From Wolbachia endosymbiont of Mansonella ozzardi (GTDB lineage Bacteria > Pseudomonadota > Alphaproteobacteria > Rickettsiales > Anaplasmataceae): 16,493 nucleotides of DNA. The DNA is taken from contig NZ_JADAKK010000023.1 of the NCBI RefSeq assembly GCF_020278625.1, forward strand, positions 1 to 16,493, given 5' to 3'. The notes beneath the pieces were generated by a model. The model made no database searches. It had not been told where the DNA came from and worked only from the letters and a program-made list of their open reading frames with translations. Of this stretch, positions 1 to 8,221 are shown one piece after another. A program made the position numbers and the translations under genes. How positions within the stretch are numbered: the stretch's first letter is position 1; each line of letters opens with the position of its first letter.

Positions 1-180
1 ATCTTTAAGTAGTTTTTTTCGTTTCTACTAGGTAGCTTTTCCACTGTTGTCCGCTCGTTCCTTGTGCAGCAAGGATTGGAACACCTTGTGTTTGAGATGA
101 AATCCGCCATACACAATGTTTTTGGAACAAATGTTCGTACGATTGTGCATGCAACATTGGGATAACAGATACCGTAAAAT

Positions 181-210
181 TTGACATTAACTGCTGATAG
201 CTGGAATATT
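181..210 (+). promoter_or_regulatory. Candidate sigma70-like promoter of mnmG
   Basis: A perfect -35 box TTGACA lies at 181-186 and a 4/6 -10 box AATATT at 205-210, with an 18-base spacer. Transcription would begin near 217, leaving a leader of about 20 bases before the ATG at 238. The TTG of this -35 box also opens the mnmG reading frame, so an automatic caller could wrongly start the gene here. The box match is seen directly; promoter activity is inferred. Confidence 0.5.
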
Positions 211-237
211 AGTGGGGTAAGAATTACTCAAGAGAGC

Positions 238-2160
238 ATGCATAAATATGATGTAGTGGTAGTAGGTGGCGGTCATGCAGGGTGTGAAGCAGCTACAGCT
301 GCAGCTCGCCTTGGTGCAAGCACGCTACTTATAACCCATAAAATTTCAACTATAGGAGAAATGTCCTGTAATCCGGCAATTGGAGGAGTTGCAAAAGGTG
401 TTGTAGTCAGGGAAATTGATGCTCTTGATGGAATAATAGGAAGAGCAATCGATCAAGCATGCATACACTCGGTCATTCTAAATAGCAGCAGAGGTGCAGC
501 AGTATGGGGACCACGCGCACAAGCAGACCGAAAATTATACAAGCGGGCAATACAGGAGATCATTCTAAACTATAGTAATTTGACGGTAAAAGAAGAGTCA
601 GTTGATGATTTCCTTATCGAAAGTAATAGCAAAGGAGAACCACACATCAAAGCTGTAATAACAAGCTCAGGGGAACATATATTAATAGGCAAAGTCGTTC
701 TAACTACGGGGACTTTTCTGTGTGGTGTGGTTCATATAGGAGAACAAACAACTCCTTCAGGGAGAATGGGGGACAAATCTGCGGTAGGGCTTGCAAATAC
801 GCTGAAGAAGTATGACTTTAAACTAGGTAGATTGCGCACTGGAACTCCACCAAGACTCGATCGTGGCACTATAAATTGGCCAGTATTACAAGAGCAAGTG
901 GGCGATAATCCACCTGCACCGTTTTCCTATCTCACAGAGAAAATTAGCCAACCTCAGGTTTCTTGTTTTATTACTCATACTAACGAAAATACGCACAGAA
1001 TAATTCGAGAGAACCTTCAAAGATCAGCTTCTTCATATTTAGATGATGTTGTTGCACCAAGATACTGTCCGTCTATTGAAGCTAAAGTTAAAAAATTTGT
1101 GGAAAAAAATAGTCATCAAATATTCCTAGAACCAGAAGGGCTCGATAATGATATTATATACCCAAATGGAATTTCAAATTCATTGCCCATCGAAGTACAG
1201 CGTGAAATGATAAATAGCATTAAGGGGCTTGAAAACACAGAAATATTAAGACCTGGATATACGGTTGAGTATTGCTATATTGACCCACGAGAGCTATTTC
1301 ATACTCTCGAAACTAAGAAAATTAAAGGTCTATATTTCGCAGGCCAAATTAATGGTACTACCGGATATGAAGAAGCAGCAGGACAAGGGATTATTGCTGG
1401 AATCAACGCAGCACTCTCTGCATCTGGAAAAAAAGAGAGCTTTGTTCTTCAACGCACAGATTCGTATATCGGCGTAATGATAGATGATCTGGTAACTAAA
1501 GGAGTAACCGAGCCTTACAGATTATTTACCTCACGTGCAGAATATAGGCTAGCAATCAGGTCAGATAATGCGGATAGGAGGCTCACACAAAAAGGTTATG
1601 ACATTTCTCTTGTGTCATGTGAAAGGTACTCTGTTTTACAGAATAAACTTAAATCCATTAAGCAGCTTAAGGAGAAGTTGGAGAACCTAAAAATTACTCC
1701 TGAGCAGCTTAGGTTCTATGGTATTAAAATATCTTATGATGGAATAAGAAAAACAGCGCTAGATCTACTTAACTACCCCAATATCGATTGGAATAAATTA
1801 CAAGAAATATGGCCGGAGTTAAACAGCATCGCGTGCCTGAATAATATCAAAATGTGTAATACAGCTAAAAATGAAGTGTGTGAAGCAGTTGCAATTGAAG
1901 CAAAATACAAGCCTTATCTAGTAAGACAAGAAACAGATATGAAGTTTTTATGTGAGGAAGTTAATACTCAAATTCCAATCAATTTTAACTATTCACAAGT
2001 TAAAGGCTTGTCAAGTGAGGTAATAGAAAAGTTGCAGGCGATAAAACCAGCAACAATCGGCATTGCAAAACAAATACAAGGCATAACTCCAGCAGCAATA
2101 GTTAGAATATTGGTGTATTTGAGAAATAGGAAGATAAAATTAGCTGCTAATTCTGCGTGA
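238..2160 (+). CDS. mnmG: tRNA uridine-5-carboxymethylaminomethyl modification enzyme MnmG (GidA)
   Basis: MnmG, with MnmE, installs the (carboxymethyl)aminomethyl group at C5 of wobble uridine 34 in tRNAs, using FAD, NADH and a methylene-tetrahydrofolate carbon; it acts in the cytoplasm. The product is 640 residues, close to the usual 620-650. Visible motifs are the N-terminal FAD-binding GGGHAG (residues 10-15), the signature SCNPAIGG around residues 43-50 with its conserved Cys44, RTGTPPRLD, and the second conserved block [15 protein letters not shown] followed by [18 protein letters not shown]. The C-terminal third is helical, as expected for MnmE and tRNA contacts. I chose the ATG at 238 over the upstream in-frame TTG at 181 because the family begins just before the FAD motif, a purine-rich AAGAGAG precedes it, and the TTG belongs to a promoter box. 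The frame is intact. The downstream peptidase pseudogene begins ten bases after the stop, so the two were probably co-transcribed. Confidence 0.97.
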   Translation: MHKYDVVVVGGGHAGCEAATAAARLGASTLLITHKISTIGEMSCNPAIGGVAKGVVVREIDALDGIIGRAIDQACIHSVILNSSRGAAVWGPRAQADRKLYKRAIQEIILNYSNLTVKEESVDDFLIESNSKGEPHIKAVITSSGEHILIGKVVLTTGTFLCGVVHIGEQTTPSGRMGDKSAVGLANTLKKYDFKLGRLRTGTPPRLDRGTINWPVLQEQVGDNPPAPFSYLTEKISQPQVSCFITHTNENTHRIIRENLQRSASSYLDDVVAPRYCPSIEAKVKKFVEKNSHQIFLEPEGLDNDIIYPNGISNSLPIEVQREMINSIKGLENTEILRPGYTVEYCYIDPRELFHTLETKKIKGLYFAGQINGTTGYEEAAGQGIIAGINAALSASGKKESFVLQRTDSYIGVMIDDLVTKGVTEPYRLFTSRAEYRLAIRSDNADRRLTQKGYDISLVSCERYSVLQNKLKSIKQLKEKLENLKITPEQLRFYGIKISYDGIRKTALDLLNYPNIDWNKLQEIWPELNSIACLNNIKMCNTAKNEVCEAVAIEAKYKPYLVRQETDMKFLCEEVNTQIPINFNYSQVKGLSSEVIEKLQAIKPATIGIAKQIQGITPAAIVRILVYLRNRKIKLAANSA

Positions 2161-2162
2161 GG
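2159..2162 (+). promoter_or_regulatory. Ribosome binding site of the peptidase pseudogene
   Basis: GAGG overlaps the mnmG TGA stop and sits 7 bases before the ATG at 2170. It fixes the original start of the broken gene and shows that translation initiation signals have outlived the reading frame. Confidence 0.6.
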
Positions 2163-2169
2163 TAACCTT

Positions 2170-3825
2170 ATGTCAAAAATCGAAGAGTTTCGCTTTTTTA
2201 TACGTGAAATAAATGTTGATGCGTTTATGTTGCATACTAGACGAAGATTTAAATGAGTATTCAGAAGAGCTGACAAAGCTGTGCGGCTTCACAGAAACAA
2301 ATGGGCTACTTATTGTTACAAAAAACAACGAGTATCCATTTTTTATGGATGGGCTCTATATCACACAAGCTCGCAACCAGCTTGATCAGGGTAGTGTTCA
2401 AGTAAGAGGGTTCACTCAAATGGGTAAAAGCAAACTTAACATTGACCACTTCACCAGGTTGTTGTTTGCAATATTTTGCTGTAAGAGAGATAAGGAAATA
2501 TGGAGATATTTGTAAATTGGTGCCACATTCAATTAAAAAAGAAATTAGTAGTAGGGAACAAACAATAGTTTTGTATGCAGCTGAGTACTCCAGTGAAAGT
2601 AGTAAGAATAAATGTGAAAAAGTCGCTAAAAGCATAGATAAAGAAGCTGAAGCAGTGCTTTTGACTGATCTAAATTCAATTTCATGGTTATAAAGTTTAA
2701 GAAGTGGAAATGCTAAGTATACTCCATGTATGCTGGGACGCGCTGTATTGTATAAAAGCGGTAATGTTGATTTGTTTTTTGTTCAAGACAAAGAACATTC
2801 GACTGTACAAGCAAATTTAGACAACTATATAAATATTTTTGATGTTAGTGGGCTAGAAAGTTTGCTGTACAAGCTAAATTCAATAATGATAGATCCAAGC
2901 ACAACTCCAATGAGTATTATAACTGTAATACAAAATAAGCAGGTAGTTAAAAGAGGGGATCCTTGCTTGATTCATAAAACAGTAAAAAATCAAATTGAAA
3001 TAACAGGGGCTATAAATGCACACATTCGAGATGGAGTAGCAGTTACAAATTTTCTATGTTGGTTTAAAAATAATAACGGTACGAAACTTGAAGCCGAAGA
3101 AAAGATTTTAGAGTACAGAAAAGAGCAGGATTTGTTTAAGCAACCAAGTTTTCCAAACAATTTCTACATTTAATGAAAATGGAGCAATCATTCATTACCG
3201 TGCAAGCAGTAAGACAAATAAGGTAATTCGGGAAGATGGGCTATATTTGATTGATTCTGGTGACAAATGTCTTGACGGCACAACTGATATTACAAGAACC
3301 GTAGCAATTAGCAATCCAACCAATGAACGAATAGTCCATTATACGATAGTACCTAAAGCTCATATTGCTATAATAAGCGCAGTCTTCCCTCTTGACACTA
3401 CTGGTGAAGAATTGGATATCTTGTCACGTATTCACTTATGGAAATTTGGAATAGATTATATGCATGGTACAGTGCATGGAGTGGGAAGCCATCTATCAGT
3501 AAACGAAGGGCCACAGGCAATATCAAAGGAAATAAAGTGAAACTTATGCCAGGGATGATACTTTCCAATGAACCTGGTTATTACATTCCAGTAGAGTATG
3601 GAATAAGAATTGAAAACCTGATGTATGTTAAAAAGGCAAGAAAACGGTTTCTTAAACTTTAAACAATTGACCTCTATTCTACATAATAGAAGGCTAATAG
3701 ATGTGCAAATGCTTATCCAAGATGAAATTAAGTGGATAAATAGTTACCATCGATTTGTCTATAAAAACTTAGAAAACAGTGTTAAAGATAAGGAGTGGTT
3801 AAAGGGAATATGTAATTCTTTATGA
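2170..3825 (+). pseudogene. pepP: Broken Xaa-Pro aminopeptidase (peptidase M24B family)
   Basis: Read across frames, this region gives one protein of about 550 residues resembling Xaa-Pro aminopeptidase, a cytoplasmic metalloenzyme that removes an N-terminal residue preceding proline. The creatinase-like N-terminal domain starts MSKIEEFRFFIREINVDAF and continues as DEDLNEYSEELTKLCGFTETNG. The catalytic C-terminal domain shows LIDSGDKCLDGTTDITRT (metal-binding Asp residues), HGVGSHLSVNEGP (His), SNEPGYY and RIENL (Glu residues). The frame is broken near 2239, near 2430, near 3152, near 3537 and near 3635, and by an in-frame TAA at 2691-2693. The segment before 2430 matches the expected protein poorly. 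Position 3472 also gives HGTVHGVG where the family normally has Gly for Val. Flanking genes are intact, so sequencing error is an unlikely explanation. The symbol is by family resemblance; pepQ-like naming is possible. Confidence 0.9.
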
Positions 3826-3888
3826 CTAAAAGAGTAGCCTTTTCATTGTTTAACAAAGTATTAATGTAGCTGTGATGGACATTTTGTA

Positions 3889-3917
3889 TTGTTTTTAACT
3901 TGAGAACAATGTATAAT
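3889..3917 (+). promoter_or_regulatory. Promoter of the small Met-rich gene
   Basis: A perfect -10 box TATAAT at 3912-3917 is preceded by TTGTTT at 3889-3894 with the ideal 17-base spacer. Transcription would start near 3924, about 25 bases before the ATG at 3949, and an AGTAGGTG ribosome binding site follows. This gives the downstream gene its own promoter, separate from the mnmG transcript. Confidence 0.65.
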
Positions 3918-3948
3918 GAAAAAATACGTATTTTAAGTAGGTGTAACT

Positions 3949-4320
3949 ATGACAGATAAAGCGCAAGGTGATGAATTCATGAAGCAGTATATGGATACTT
4001 GCAAAGAGCAAATAGAAAAATTAGCAAAGGATCCTGAATTGCTTAATCAAACCTTAAAGCCATTCATGCAAATGTCTCAGCAGCTTATGGCTGGTGGTAT
4101 GTTAGGCGGAGCTATGCCTGACATGATACCTAGTTTGGGCGGTATGGATATTAACAAGATGGTTGCTCAGATGAAGGAGATGATTGACTACATAAAGGGC
4201 AATTATAAGGAGCTTATGAAAAAGGATAACTTGCAGATTCAAGAGCTTGATGAATCCAGTAGAAAACTGAGAGGTCTGATCAAGAAATTGATAGAAAAGA
4301 TCGAAAGTAGTAATAGCTGA
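3949..4320 (+). CDS. Conserved-looking Met-rich helical protein, function unknown
   Basis: I do not recognise a named family. The product is 123 residues, charged and predicted mainly helical, with no signal peptide or membrane segment. It has three parts: a polar helix (residues 1-37), a Met/Gly-rich linker (about 38-75, including MAGGMLGGAMPDM and SLGGMD), and a Lys/Glu-rich amphipathic helix that could form a coiled coil (about 76-120). Fourteen of 123 residues are Met. It is intact, with a good promoter (TTGTTT-17-TATAAT) and ribosome binding site AGTAGGTG before the ATG, although the neighbouring upstream gene is dead. This suggests it is maintained and expressed. It ends five bases from the convergent fabH stop. 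A Met-rich flexible segment between helices is reminiscent of hydrophobic-peptide-binding regions, but that is speculation. Confidence 0.8.
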   Translation: MTDKAQGDEFMKQYMDTCKEQIEKLAKDPELLNQTLKPFMQMSQQLMAGGMLGGAMPDMIPSLGGMDINKMVAQMKEMIDYIKGNYKELMKKDNLQIQELDESSRKLRGLIKKLIEKIESSNS

Positions 4321-4325
4321 AGTTG

Positions 4326-5306
4326 TTAGTAGCGCAGCAACACGGAACCCCAGGTTAAACCTGCACCTATTGCAATCAGTAATCCCAGGCTCCCTGGTTT
4401 TATTTTTAACTCTTGTACTGCATAATCAAGTGCTAACGGGATTGATGCTGCTGAAGTATTTGCGTGTTGATCAACTGTATTAGCTACTTTTTCCATAGAA
4501 AAACCTAATTTCTTTACTATAGCTCCAATGATACGGATGTTTGCTTGATGGGGAATTAGCCAATCAATATCAGCAATTTTCAAATTATTGTATTTTAATG
4601 TTTCCTCTATTGAGGCTGTTAACTTATCCACTGCACATTTAAACACTTCTCTTCCATTCATGCATATTTTTCCAGAATCACCAGTTGAAGATATTCCTCC
4701 GCTGGTACACAATACATCTACATTGCCATCGGAATATAGGTTAGCTGACATTATACCCCTTGTGGAGTGCTCTGTTGTTTCATTACAATGTGCCGCGGAT
4801 TTTATTACCACTGCGCCGGCACCATCACCAAAGAGCACACAAGTTGACCTATCTTTCCAATCAACAATCCTGGACATTATTTCGGCACCTATAACCAGTG
4901 CATATTTAATTCTATTGTTAGCTTTTATAAGCGAATCAGCAATTGTAACTGCATATATAAAACCAGAGCATGCTGCTTGCACATCAAAGGCGAATGCGTT
5001 TTTGCATTTTAGCTTACTTTGTACAATAGTTGCGCAACTAGGAAAAGTTTTATCAGGTGTTGTTGTTGCCACTATAATTAAACCAACTTCATTTACTGAG
5101 ATTTGAGCTTTTTCTATAGCATTTTCTGCTGCATTGACAGCTAGATCTGACGTTAATTCTCCTTCGTCTGCTATATGCCTTTGAGTTATTCCTGTTCTTT
5201 GTCTAATCCACTCATCACTTGTCTCAACCATTAGTGCAATTTCGTTATTACTCAATGTTTTTTTTGGCAGGCAAGATCCGGTGCTTAATATAAAACTTCT
5301 ACTCAA
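4326..5306 (-). CDS. fabH: 3-oxoacyl-[acyl-carrier-protein] synthase III (FabH)
   Basis: FabH condenses acetyl-CoA with malonyl-ACP to acetoacetyl-ACP, starting type II fatty acid synthesis in the cytoplasm. The 326-residue length is typical. The catalytic triad of the thiolase fold is visible: Cys113 in AACSGFIYA, His253 in IPHQANIRI and Asn283 in ANTSAASIP; the DEWIRQRTGI block near residue 31 is also characteristic. The start codon is TTG at 5306; a GAGG-type site (5316-5320 on the complement) supports it. The first 8 bases overlap the end of plsX, so translation is probably coupled. It is the last gene of rpmF-plsX-fabH and ends five bases from the convergent gene at 4320, with no obvious terminator hairpin between them. 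Confidence 0.97.
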   Translation of the reverse strand: MSRSFILSTGSCLPKKTLSNNEIALMVETSDEWIRQRTGITQRHIADEGELTSDLAVNAAENAIEKAQISVNEVGLIIVATTTPDKTFPSCATIVQSKLKCKNAFAFDVQAACSGFIYAVTIADSLIKANNRIKYALVIGAEIMSRIVDWKDRSTCVLFGDGAGAVVIKSAAHCNETTEHSTRGIMSANLYSDGNVDVLCTSGGISSTGDSGKICMNGREVFKCAVDKLTASIEETLKYNNLKIADIDWLIPHQANIRIIGAIVKKLGFSMEKVANTVDQHANTSAASIPLALDYAVQELKIKPGSLGLLIAIGAGLTWGSVLLRY

Positions 5307-6336
5307 CGTGACTTACCTCACTAATTATCTTCTGGTTTAAATTTTTACTAATGGCATTTACTGCAAATTTTATAGCATGAGCAAAAGAAATAGCATCAGA
5401 ATTTCCATGGCTTTTAATAACGATACCATTTAGCCCTAAAAACATAGCACCACTTCTAATTTTGGGGTTAAAACGCACTAATGCTTTATTTAGCTTTGGT
5501 TTCAACAATACGCCAACAAGCATTTTTGCTGTCCATGAGTTGAATACTTCCTGTTTTATTAGATTAATGAAAGTACTAGCGGTTGCCTCAGCCGTTTTGA
5601 GCATTACATTGCCAACAAAACCATCAGCAACAATCACATCTACGTTACCCTCTAAAAATTCACTTGCCTCTACATATCCTTTGAAGCTAATACTTGGAGT
5701 ATTCTTGAGTAACTCAAAGGCCCCTCGTACTGAGTCATTGCCTTTAACTTCTTCCGTGCCAATATTTAACAAAGCAACCTCAGGATTGTCAACTTTTAAT
5801 GCTATTTTTGCAAATATACTACCCATTAATGCAAATTGAAATAATGAGTCAGCATTACAATCGACATTTGCACCAAGGTCAAGTAATGCAAAGCTTTTTG
5901 TCTTAGTTGGGCAAACAGATACGATAGCGGGACGATAAATGTTTGACAATGTTCCTAAAACAAATCTGGAAATTGCCATTAACGCTCCGGTATTACCTGA
6001 GGATACTATCCCAGAAGCTTTACCTTCTTTCACTGCCTCAATAGCCGCTTTCATACTTGAGTCTTTACGATACCTAAGCGCAAAAGATGGCTTATCGTTT
6101 GCAAGAACATTATCAGAGCAGTGATTAAACTCAGAATCGTTACTTACTTTCTTATATTTTGAAAGCAAAGGAGATACTTCTTTTTGATCCCCATAAATAT
6201 GAAAGAAAACTTTAATACCTGGGTCGACAAGGTTATCTAAAAAAAAACTAGCACCTTGAATCACTGATAGGGGTGCAAAATCACCTCCCATGGCGTCAAG
6301 TGCAATGGCTATGTTATTGTTGACTGTGGGTAACAT
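5299..6336 (-). CDS. plsX: Phosphate acyltransferase PlsX
   Basis: PlsX converts acyl-ACP to acyl-phosphate, which PlsY uses to acylate glycerol-3-phosphate, the entry to phospholipid synthesis; it is a peripheral membrane enzyme. The product is 345 residues, usual for the family. Seen motifs are IALDAMGGDFAP at residues 11-22, SSGNTGALMA, a central LLDLGANVDC, NIGTEEVKG, DVIVADGFVGNVMLKT and the C-terminal GLNGIVIKSHGNSD. The ATG at 6336 lies ten bases after the rpmF stop, and no clear Shine-Dalgarno is seen there, so translation may depend on rpmF. The rpmF-plsX-fabH order is common across bacteria and links ribosome production to membrane lipid synthesis. Confidence 0.97.
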   Translation of the reverse strand: MLPTVNNNIAIALDAMGGDFAPLSVIQGASFFLDNLVDPGIKVFFHIYGDQKEVSPLLSKYKKVSNDSEFNHCSDNVLANDKPSFALRYRKDSSMKAAIEAVKEGKASGIVSSGNTGALMAISRFVLGTLSNIYRPAIVSVCPTKTKSFALLDLGANVDCNADSLFQFALMGSIFAKIALKVDNPEVALLNIGTEEVKGNDSVRGAFELLKNTPSISFKGYVEASEFLEGNVDVIVADGFVGNVMLKTAEATASTFINLIKQEVFNSWTAKMLVGVLLKPKLNKALVRFNPKIRSGAMFLGLNGIVIKSHGNSDAISFAHAIKFAVNAISKNLNQKIISEVSHVE

Positions 6337-6346
6337 ATCATGATAG

Positions 6347-6529
6347 TTATTCTACCTGTTGTTTGATGAAAACCCGTTTTCCTTTGTAACTGCCATCAAC
6401 TGCTATATTGTGAGGTAACATAAACTCCCCAGTTGTTGTGCATACCACAATGTTCTTAGGCTGAACAGCATGATGAGAGCGATGCATATCACGCCTTGAC
6501 TTTGACTTTTTTCTTTTCGGAACTGCCAA
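6347..6529 (-). CDS. rpmF: 50S ribosomal protein L32
   Basis: L32 is a small basic protein of the large ribosomal subunit. The 60-residue product begins AVPKRKKSKSRRDMHRSHH, the diagnostic L32 N-terminus, and keeps the C-terminal domain GEFMLPHN with VAVDGSYKG-like sequence. The cysteine pairs that bind zinc in some L32 forms are not present as a set. The start codon is TTG at 6527-6529; it is chosen because the family always starts (M)AVPKRK and a strong GGAGG lies just upstream. It is the first gene of the rpmF-plsX-fabH unit. Confidence 0.97.
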   Translation of the reverse strand: MAVPKRKKSKSRRDMHRSHHAVQPKNIVVCTTTGEFMLPHNIAVDGSYKGKRVFIKQQVE

Positions 6530-6534
6530 AACTT

Positions 6535-6539
6535 CCTCC
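6535..6539 (-). promoter_or_regulatory. Ribosome binding site deciding the TTG start of rpmF
   Basis: On the complement, GGAGG is followed after five bases by TTG GCA GTT CCG. There is no ATG between this site and the conserved AVPKRK sequence, so the TTG is the initiation codon. Confidence 0.75.
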
Positions 6540-6781
6540 GTTATCTACCGAAAATTCTACCAATTTATTAGTAACATGTTTTTTACAAGAAGTAAACAGT
6601 GATAGTAAAATAAGTAAGGTTTATCTATACTCCTAAGCTTTAAACTGGGTATCTCAGTCAAAAGACTTCTTGCATTTGTGGTTTTAGAAGAAACGTACAG
6701 TTGTATTAACACTGTAACTTGGGCCTACCAAGAGGATATCATTCAAGTAGCCATCCTCCTGTTATTCCAATTCCTACGATG

Positions 6782-6885
6782 TCATTCCAGCACCTCCTTT
6801 TCTTGTCACCCAAGTAGCCTAGTAGGATACCATCCAAGTAGTCCCTTCTCCTGTCATCCCAGTGCTTGGCACTGGGATCCTGGAT
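6782..6885 (+). repeat. Dispersed repeat module with terminal palindrome, copy 1
   Basis: This stretch runs TTCCAGCACCTCC, then TTGTCACCCAAGTAGCC, then CTCCTGTCATCCCAGTGC and the hairpin at 6856-6878. The same order of blocks is found in the same orientation at 16414-16490 (TTTCAGCGCCTCC, TTGTCATCCAAGTAGCC, TTCCTGTTATCCCAGTA). Further degenerate pieces (ATTCAAGTAGCC, CCTGTTATTCCA) precede it at 6740-6770. The repeat is AT-poor relative to its surroundings and resembles the palindromic repeats known from Wolbachia genomes. Confidence 0.7.
6856..6878. repeat. Perfect hairpin with 10-base arms
   Basis: ATCCCAGTGC (6856-6865) and GCACTGGGAT (6869-6878) are exact inverted repeats around a three-base TTG loop. 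The arms contain the TCATCCCAG...CTGGGATCC core shared with the palindrome inside birA and with the one at 16459-16481. It lacks a following T run, so it is a repeat core, not a clear intrinsic terminator. Confidence 0.85.
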
Positions 6886-6900
6886 ACTACTTTAGTGATA

Positions 6901-6945
6901 AATATTTAAGAAACTTACCAGATAAGAAAAAAGGTAAAAGAAACC
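6901..6945 (+). repeat. Dispersed repeat (TTTAAGAAA-TTACC type), copy A
   Basis: ATTTAAGAAACTTACCAG followed by an A-rich run and AAAGAAACC. Three further copies occur in this window: 7035-7072 on the same strand, and 16179-16220 and 16319-16363 on the opposite strand. The consensus is roughly ATTTAAGAAATTTACCAG, then CAAAAAAAGG and AAAGAAACC. Confidence 0.7.
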
Positions 6946-7000
6946 CTAGTCAATATCTATTTTCAGTATTGGCATTTTTATGCCTTAAGCACTGCAATTT

Positions 7001-7072
7001 AGCTGCTTCTAAACGCAACTAGCCTAAGCTATGAAATTTAAGAAATTTACCAAGCGGAAAAAAAGGCAATAA
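7001..7072 (+). repeat. Composite dispersed repeat, copy B
   Basis: Block 1, AGCTGCTTCTAAACGCAACT (7001-7020), is followed after a short link by block 2, AATTTAAGAAATTTACCAAG plus an A-rich run (7035-7072). The same two blocks in the same order occur on the complement at 16252-16179 (AGCTGCTTTTAAAACGCAAC, then ATTAAGAAATTTACTAAG). The two intergenic regions thus carry inverted copies about 9 kb apart. Confidence 0.75.
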
Positions 7073-7440
7073 AATCACGAGTTAGCTAGTTATTCCACTT
7101 GGATGATGTCTAAAACGACTTATAAGCGCGTTTCAGCTTTTATGGGTGAAAACTCAAAGCTTTAAAAAGACATGCAGTACGTACAGCGCACCAAATACAG
7201 ATTTTCTTGTTACTTTAACCCTGCACAGATTGAGAAGTTAAATAAATAGCTTTATTATCATGATAAGGGGGTTGAAAGAATTTATCAAGTAAGTTTTTTG
7301 TTTCATCAAATGCGCTGCTAAAAGTTTGTTATGAGAGAAGTCTAAGGTATATTGAACTTAGGACATATCTTGGCTATACTCTACGATGAAGTTAACAAAA
7401 ATTTTCAGTAAAACTGGTTTTTAACTGAGACAAATGCAAA
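7073..7440. other. Non-coding stretch, nothing recognised
   Basis: No reading frame, RNA gene or strong hairpin is recognisable here. The region is AT-rich with many stops in all frames. It lies just before the first remnant codons of the permease pseudogene and may include that gene's decayed promoter. Confidence 0.5.
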
Positions 7441-8221
7441 GTGAACCCTTTTGATAAATTATCAGAACAATCGGTAGGTGCTTTATCAACCTCTTGTTGA
7501 GGCTTGGTAGTGAATTTATATTTTTTATTCAATCTCTATATCACTGCTTTACACCGCCGTACTATTTAAACAATATAGTAAGACAAATTATAGAGATAGG
7601 TTTTCTTTCCTTGCCAATTATTGGACTTATAGGGGCTTTTATAGGAGCAGTGATAGTCTCGCAAAGCAAGCTTGGGTTAGTCATTGATTGGTCAAGAGCA
7701 AGTAATACCCAAGCTTGTCACGGTCACCATCATTAAAGAATTATGGCCAGTTTTTGTCAGCTTAATAATGGTGGGAAAAGTTGGATCATCAATTGCGGCA
7801 GAAATTAGCACTATGTGCATCACCGAACAAATAGATGCACTTACAGCCTTTTGAACATCAACCCTTTCAAATATTTAATTACACCAAGGACTTTAGCGTC
7901 AGTTATAGTATTTCCTATACTTACCAGTATGTGCAGATCTAATAGGAATATTCGGAGGATACATCACTGCAGCTTTTGAATTTAACCACAATGTAAATAT
8001 ATACATAAAATATACAGCTCAGTTCTTCAATATGAATGATTTTATCACTGGGCTAGTGAGAGCAATTGCTTTGCATCATAATTTCTGTCTCAAGCTGTTG
8101 TTACGGTTACCACTGCAGAAAAGGTGCTCGAGGAGTCAGCATTGTTACAACATCAACTGTTGTTTTATCATCCATACTGATTATTCTAGCAAACTGCATG
8201 ATTACTTTGATGCATGCATAG
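7441..8221 (+). pseudogene. mlaE: Broken MlaE-type ABC transporter permease
   Basis: Read across frames, the region yields the full MlaE (YrbE/Ttg2B) permease: an N-terminal NPFDKLSEQSVGAL from a GTG at 7441, then QSLYHCFTPPYYLNNIVRQI, GFLSLPIIGLIGAFIGAVIV, VTVTIIKELWPVFVSLIMVG, KVGSSIAAEI, TEQIDAL, NINPFKYLITPR, ADLIGIFGGYITA, and the tail SSILIILANCMITLMHA ending at TAG 8219-8221. MlaE is the membrane subunit of a transporter that moves phospholipids between the membranes of Gram-negative bacteria. Breaks include a stop at 7498-7500 with a nearby shift, and further shifts near 7700, 7850, 7923 and 8070. The canonical KELGPV has become KELWPV. The last bases overlap the start of the ATPase pseudogene, as in a former operon. 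An intact copy elsewhere in the genome cannot be excluded. Confidence 0.88.

Noticed and set aside
3247..3825. Separate short peptidase genes in the M24 region
   Set aside because: The fragments are consecutive pieces of one family domain in shifting frames, and no fragment has a complete active site or its own start signals.
4588..5106. 172-residue open frame opposite fabH
   Set aside because: It lies wholly antisense to a clearly functional fabH and its translation shows no recognisable motif; it is a shadow.
5462..5839. 125-residue open frame opposite plsX
   Set aside because: Antisense shadow of an intact conserved gene, with no independent signals.
6971..6984. GGCAT-TTTT-ATGCC hairpin as a terminator
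   Set aside because: The stem is only five pairs, is not followed by a T run, and no gene ends nearby.
6678..7022. 114-residue open frame on the plus strand in the rpmF upstream gap
   Set aside because: It is a translation through dispersed repeats and hairpins (CHPSSL..., CHPSAWHWDPG), has no ribosome binding site and no family resemblance; repeats that stay open by chance explain it.
6530..7440. tRNA, small RNA or CRISPR array in the long gap
   Set aside because: No cloverleaf, no regularly spaced direct repeats, and no cas-like genes nearby; the repeats present are irregularly spaced dispersed elements.
7494..7736. Independent 80-residue membrane protein
   Set aside because: It is one frame of the disrupted MlaE-type permease; similarity continues in other frames on both sides.
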